From contig DXLY01000052.1 of the NCBI GenBank assembly GCA_019414465.1, positions 1-12,455 of the forward strand: a DNA stretch of 12,455 nt, in the 5' to 3' direction. Made by a program: the position numbers and the translations under genes. Shown piece after piece: positions 12,421 to 12,455 of this stretch. The notes below the pieces were generated by a model. That model was not told where the DNA came from, searched no databases, and was given only the letters and a program-made list of their open reading frames with translations. Every line of letters starts with the position of its first letter. Positions within the stretch are counted from its first letter, which is position 1. The DNA is from Collinsella sp. Lineage in GTDB: Bacteria; Actinomycetota; Coriobacteriia; Coriobacteriales; Coriobacteriaceae.

Positions 12421-12455
12421 AAGGGCGCGACCAGAAGGTCAGCGCCCTTTCGTTT
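12421..12455 (+). terminator. Rho-independent terminator downstream of lysS
   Basis: AAGGGCGCGACC (12421-12432) pairs with GGTC (12437-12440) and GCGCCCTT (12442-12449) across one bulged A, with loop AGAA. It is followed by T-rich sequence that runs to the window edge. It most likely ends the lysS transcript. The 48 bases between the palindrome and this hairpin show nothing recognisable. Confidence 0.88.

Overview
This window looks like ordinary, densely packed chromosomal housekeeping DNA from a GC-rich Gram-positive bacterium. The best guess is a member of the Coriobacteriia (Actinomycetota) close to Collinsella. This rests on the strong G/C preference at third codon positions, the mixture of Firmicutes-like gene order (veg next to ispE; murI, rph and rdgB in a row; greA before lysS) with actinobacterial composition, and the unusual long lysyl-tRNA synthetase. 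The genus is inferred, not shown. I see no transposase, phage gene, CRISPR array or toxin-antitoxin pair, and no gene-free stretch longer than about 190 bases.

Layout. A tRNA-Val(UAC) with its own terminator lies on the minus strand at the left edge. Everything else reads to the right. asnB (glutamine-dependent asparagine synthetase) stands alone with a strong terminator. Next come murE (peptidoglycan stem-peptide ligase), a HAD-family phosphatase, murI (glutamate racemase), rph (RNase PH), rdgB (non-canonical purine NTP pyrophosphatase) and dtd (D-aminoacyl-tRNA deacylase). After a 12-bp palindrome, a new promoter drives veg and ispE (isoprenoid precursor kinase). Then follow tRNA-Pro(CGG), a tatA-family gene, greA (transcript cleavage factor) and lysS, each unit ended by a hairpin.

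How the genes fit together. murE and murI supply the peptidoglycan precursor: MurI makes D-glutamate and MurE adds the third stem-peptide residue. ispE feeds the isoprenoid pathway that also yields the undecaprenyl carrier used in wall synthesis. rph, rdgB, dtd, lysS, greA and the tRNAs serve RNA processing, nucleotide and aminoacyl-tRNA quality control, transcription fidelity and translation. The set is a fast-growth, information-processing and cell-wall neighbourhood.

No clearly new system is visible. The points most worth a second look are small: a 12-bp hairpin repeated after dtd and after lysS with a compensatory base-pair change; a lysyl-tRNA synthetase carrying a C-terminal Trbp111/EMAP-II-like tRNA-binding domain; a MurE substrate-recognition motif that does not look diaminopimelate-type; a perfect dyad filling the spacer of the tatA promoter; a hairpin plus T-tract in the veg leader; and competing hairpins between greA and lysS and after rph.
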